Positions 6,918-7,811 of a stretch of DNA of 7,811 bases are shown piece by piece. The stretch's first letter is position 1; the number at the start of each line of letters is the position of its first letter. This stretch comes from Betaproteobacteria bacterium RIFCSPLOWO2_02_FULL_62_17 (lineage in GTDB: Bacteria > Pseudomonadota > Gammaproteobacteria > Burkholderiales > SG8-39), in NCBI GenBank assembly GCA_001770355.1, contig MEQV01000089.1:1-7811 (forward strand), given 5' to 3'. The position numbers were made by a program, and so were the translations under genes. The notes beneath the pieces were generated by a model. It was not told the origin of the DNA and did not search any database. It saw nothing but the letters and a program-made list of their open reading frames with translations.

Positions 6918-6963
6918 ATGGGCTGAAAATCCGTGTGTCGGTGGTTCGATTCCGCCCTCGTCA
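6918..6963 (+). pseudogene. tRNA-Phe-like 3' half, tRNA remnant
   Basis: The stretch reads as the 3' half of a tRNA: anticodon arm ATGGG-CTGAAAA-TCCGT (6918-6934; anticodon GAA, with G-T pairs in the stem), variable loop GTGTC (6935-6939), T arm GGTGG-TTCGATT-CCGCC (6940-6956), and CTCGTCA where the acceptor strand should be. The GTGTC variable loop and GAA anticodon point to tRNA-Phe. No D arm, matching 5' acceptor strand (expected TGACGAG) or CCA is found, so it is not a working tRNA. It lies where the sequence returns from AT-richer to GC-rich, making it a plausible boundary mark of the insert. The rest of the 273-base gap between the third cassette gene and the kinase shows nothing I can support. 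Confidence 0.65.
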
Positions 6964-7059
6964 CTCGGACTGTGCTGCAGGTGTACCGAGGGTCACGGTG
7001 CTCAAGCGTTGGTTTTCGCGCTCGACAAAGGGATTCATGCCTGCGCCGTTCGCAGTCTC

Positions 7060-7811
7060 TCAGGTGTCCTGCGCGCGTGCCGCGCGCCAGCTCCAGAGCT
7101 CGTCGATCGCGGCGAGCAAAGCGTCGGCATCGGGGTATCTTCCGCCGGGGTTCTTGGCGAGCAGGCGATCCAGCATGGGTTGGCAGTCCGCGACCTTCGC
7201 GGGGAGCCGCGGGATTGGCGCGCGCAGGTGCTGCGCGACCAGTTCGGAAATGGCTTCCGCTTCGAACGGCTTTCTGCCCGTGAGCATTTCGTAAAAAATA
7301 ACCCCCAGGCTGTACAGATCGCTGCGCTCCGATGCCGGTTGGCCTTCGATCAATTCCGGCGCGAGATAATAGGGCGTGCCGAACAGTTCGCCATGGCGCG
7401 TTTGCTCCGCCGCGTCCTGCAGCTTTTTCGCTATCCCGAAGTCGGCAATGGCCATGGTGCCGTCGTCGCGAACCATGATGTTGGCCGGCTTGAGATCGCG
7501 GTGAATGATGCCCCGACTATGCAATTCGCGGAGCCCGCCCGCCAGTTGCGCCATGACCGAGAGCGCCTGGCGTTCGCTGAGTCCTTTTTCGATGGCGTCC
7601 TTGAGCGTGCCTTTGGGCATGTACTCCATGGCGATGAAAGCATAGGCGTCGGTAAATCCATAGTCATGGATTTTCACCACGTTGTTGTGCTGTGCCGAGG
7701 AAATCAGCATGAACTCCTGGGCGAAACGTTGAAACAGTTCCGGGTCGTCGGCGGGCCTGGCGTTGAGGATTTTCAGCACAATCTGCTCCCCATCGCTTTC
7801 GCGTCTTGCCA
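7060..7811 (-). CDS. Serine/threonine protein kinase (Hanks type), N-terminus outside window
   Basis: Transfers phosphate from ATP to Ser/Thr of target proteins. The reading frame is open through the right edge, so the start and the glycine-rich loop are missing; the GTG at 7779 is internal, because the sequence before it (RRESDGEQI) leads straight into VLKIL, whose Lys (fragment residue 13) is the invariant ATP-binding lysine. The probable helix-C Glu is in FAQEF (residue 32). The hinge reads AMEYMPKGTL, the catalytic loop HRDLKPAN (103-110), the Mg-binding DFG is at 123-125, GTPYYLAPE ends the activation segment (144-152), and SDLYSLGVIFYEML follows. All catalytic residues in view are intact. 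The protein stops soon after the kinase fold (249 residues visible), with no membrane segment or PASTA-like sensor, so it looks cytosolic unless something precedes the kinase domain. It is convergent with the cassette and GC-rich like the core genes. Confidence 0.93.
   Translation of the reverse strand, partial: ARRESDGEQIVLKILNARPADDPELFQRFAQEFMLISSAQHNNVVKIHDYGFTDAYAFIAMEYMPKGTLKDAIEKGLSERQALSVMAQLAGGLRELHSRGIIHRDLKPANIMVRDDGTMAIADFGIAKKLQDAAEQTRHGELFGTPYYLAPELIEGQPASERSDLYSLGVIFYEMLTGRKPFEAEAISELVAQHLRAPIPRLPAKVADCQPMLDRLLAKNPGGRYPDADALLAAIDELWSWRAARAQDT

Noticed and set aside
6933..7294. Two plus-strand open frames of about 116-119 codons
   Set aside because: They start inside the tRNA remnant and run antisense to the conserved kinase end; the Arg- and Ser-rich products are low-complexity shadows.

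Overview
The window looks like a chromosomal segment of a Gram-negative proteobacterium, most likely a betaproteobacterium. The reasons are the gene order ileS-lspA-ispH, IleRS wording that matches betaproteobacterial enzymes as I remember them (the SNLFGAGEPRRFA C-terminus, TTQWFAGM, GIEATQF), high GC in the core genes, and a tRNA gene with an encoded CCA end. No database search was possible, so this placement rests on recognition alone.

Layout. (1) Positions 2-4558 hold a tightly packed core operon on the plus strand: ileS (5' end outside the window), lspA (signal peptidase II) and ispH (last step of the MEP isoprenoid pathway). The fkpB gene that sits between lspA and ispH in E. coli is absent. 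ileS carries an exact, codon-aligned 588-bp tandem duplication (767-1354 and 1355-1942) that doubles 196 residues across the editing-domain/catalytic-domain boundary. This is either a real and surprising in-frame duplication of an essential enzyme or an assembly artefact. (2) Positions 4630-4705 encode an intact tRNA-Thr(CGT), preceded by a TATAAT box. (3) Directly downstream lies an AT-richer insert, about 4706-6930. It carries three plus-strand genes joined by ATGA stop/start overlaps: a TIGR04255-family protein, a 250-residue unknown and a 147-residue unknown. It ends at a degenerate 3' half of a tRNA-Phe-like gene (6918-6963). This is the candidate undescribed system: a translationally coupled three-gene cassette between an intact tRNA gene and a tRNA fragment, with no recombinase visible. 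(4) Positions 7060-7811, minus strand and high GC again, contain the C-terminal part of a Hanks-type serine/threonine protein kinase that continues past the window edge.

The core genes do housekeeping work: tRNA charging, lipoprotein maturation and isoprenoid precursor synthesis. The coupled cassette looks like accessory DNA whose three products are probably made together. Its function cannot be read from the sequence; phage defence or another accessory role is only a hypothesis from the layout.
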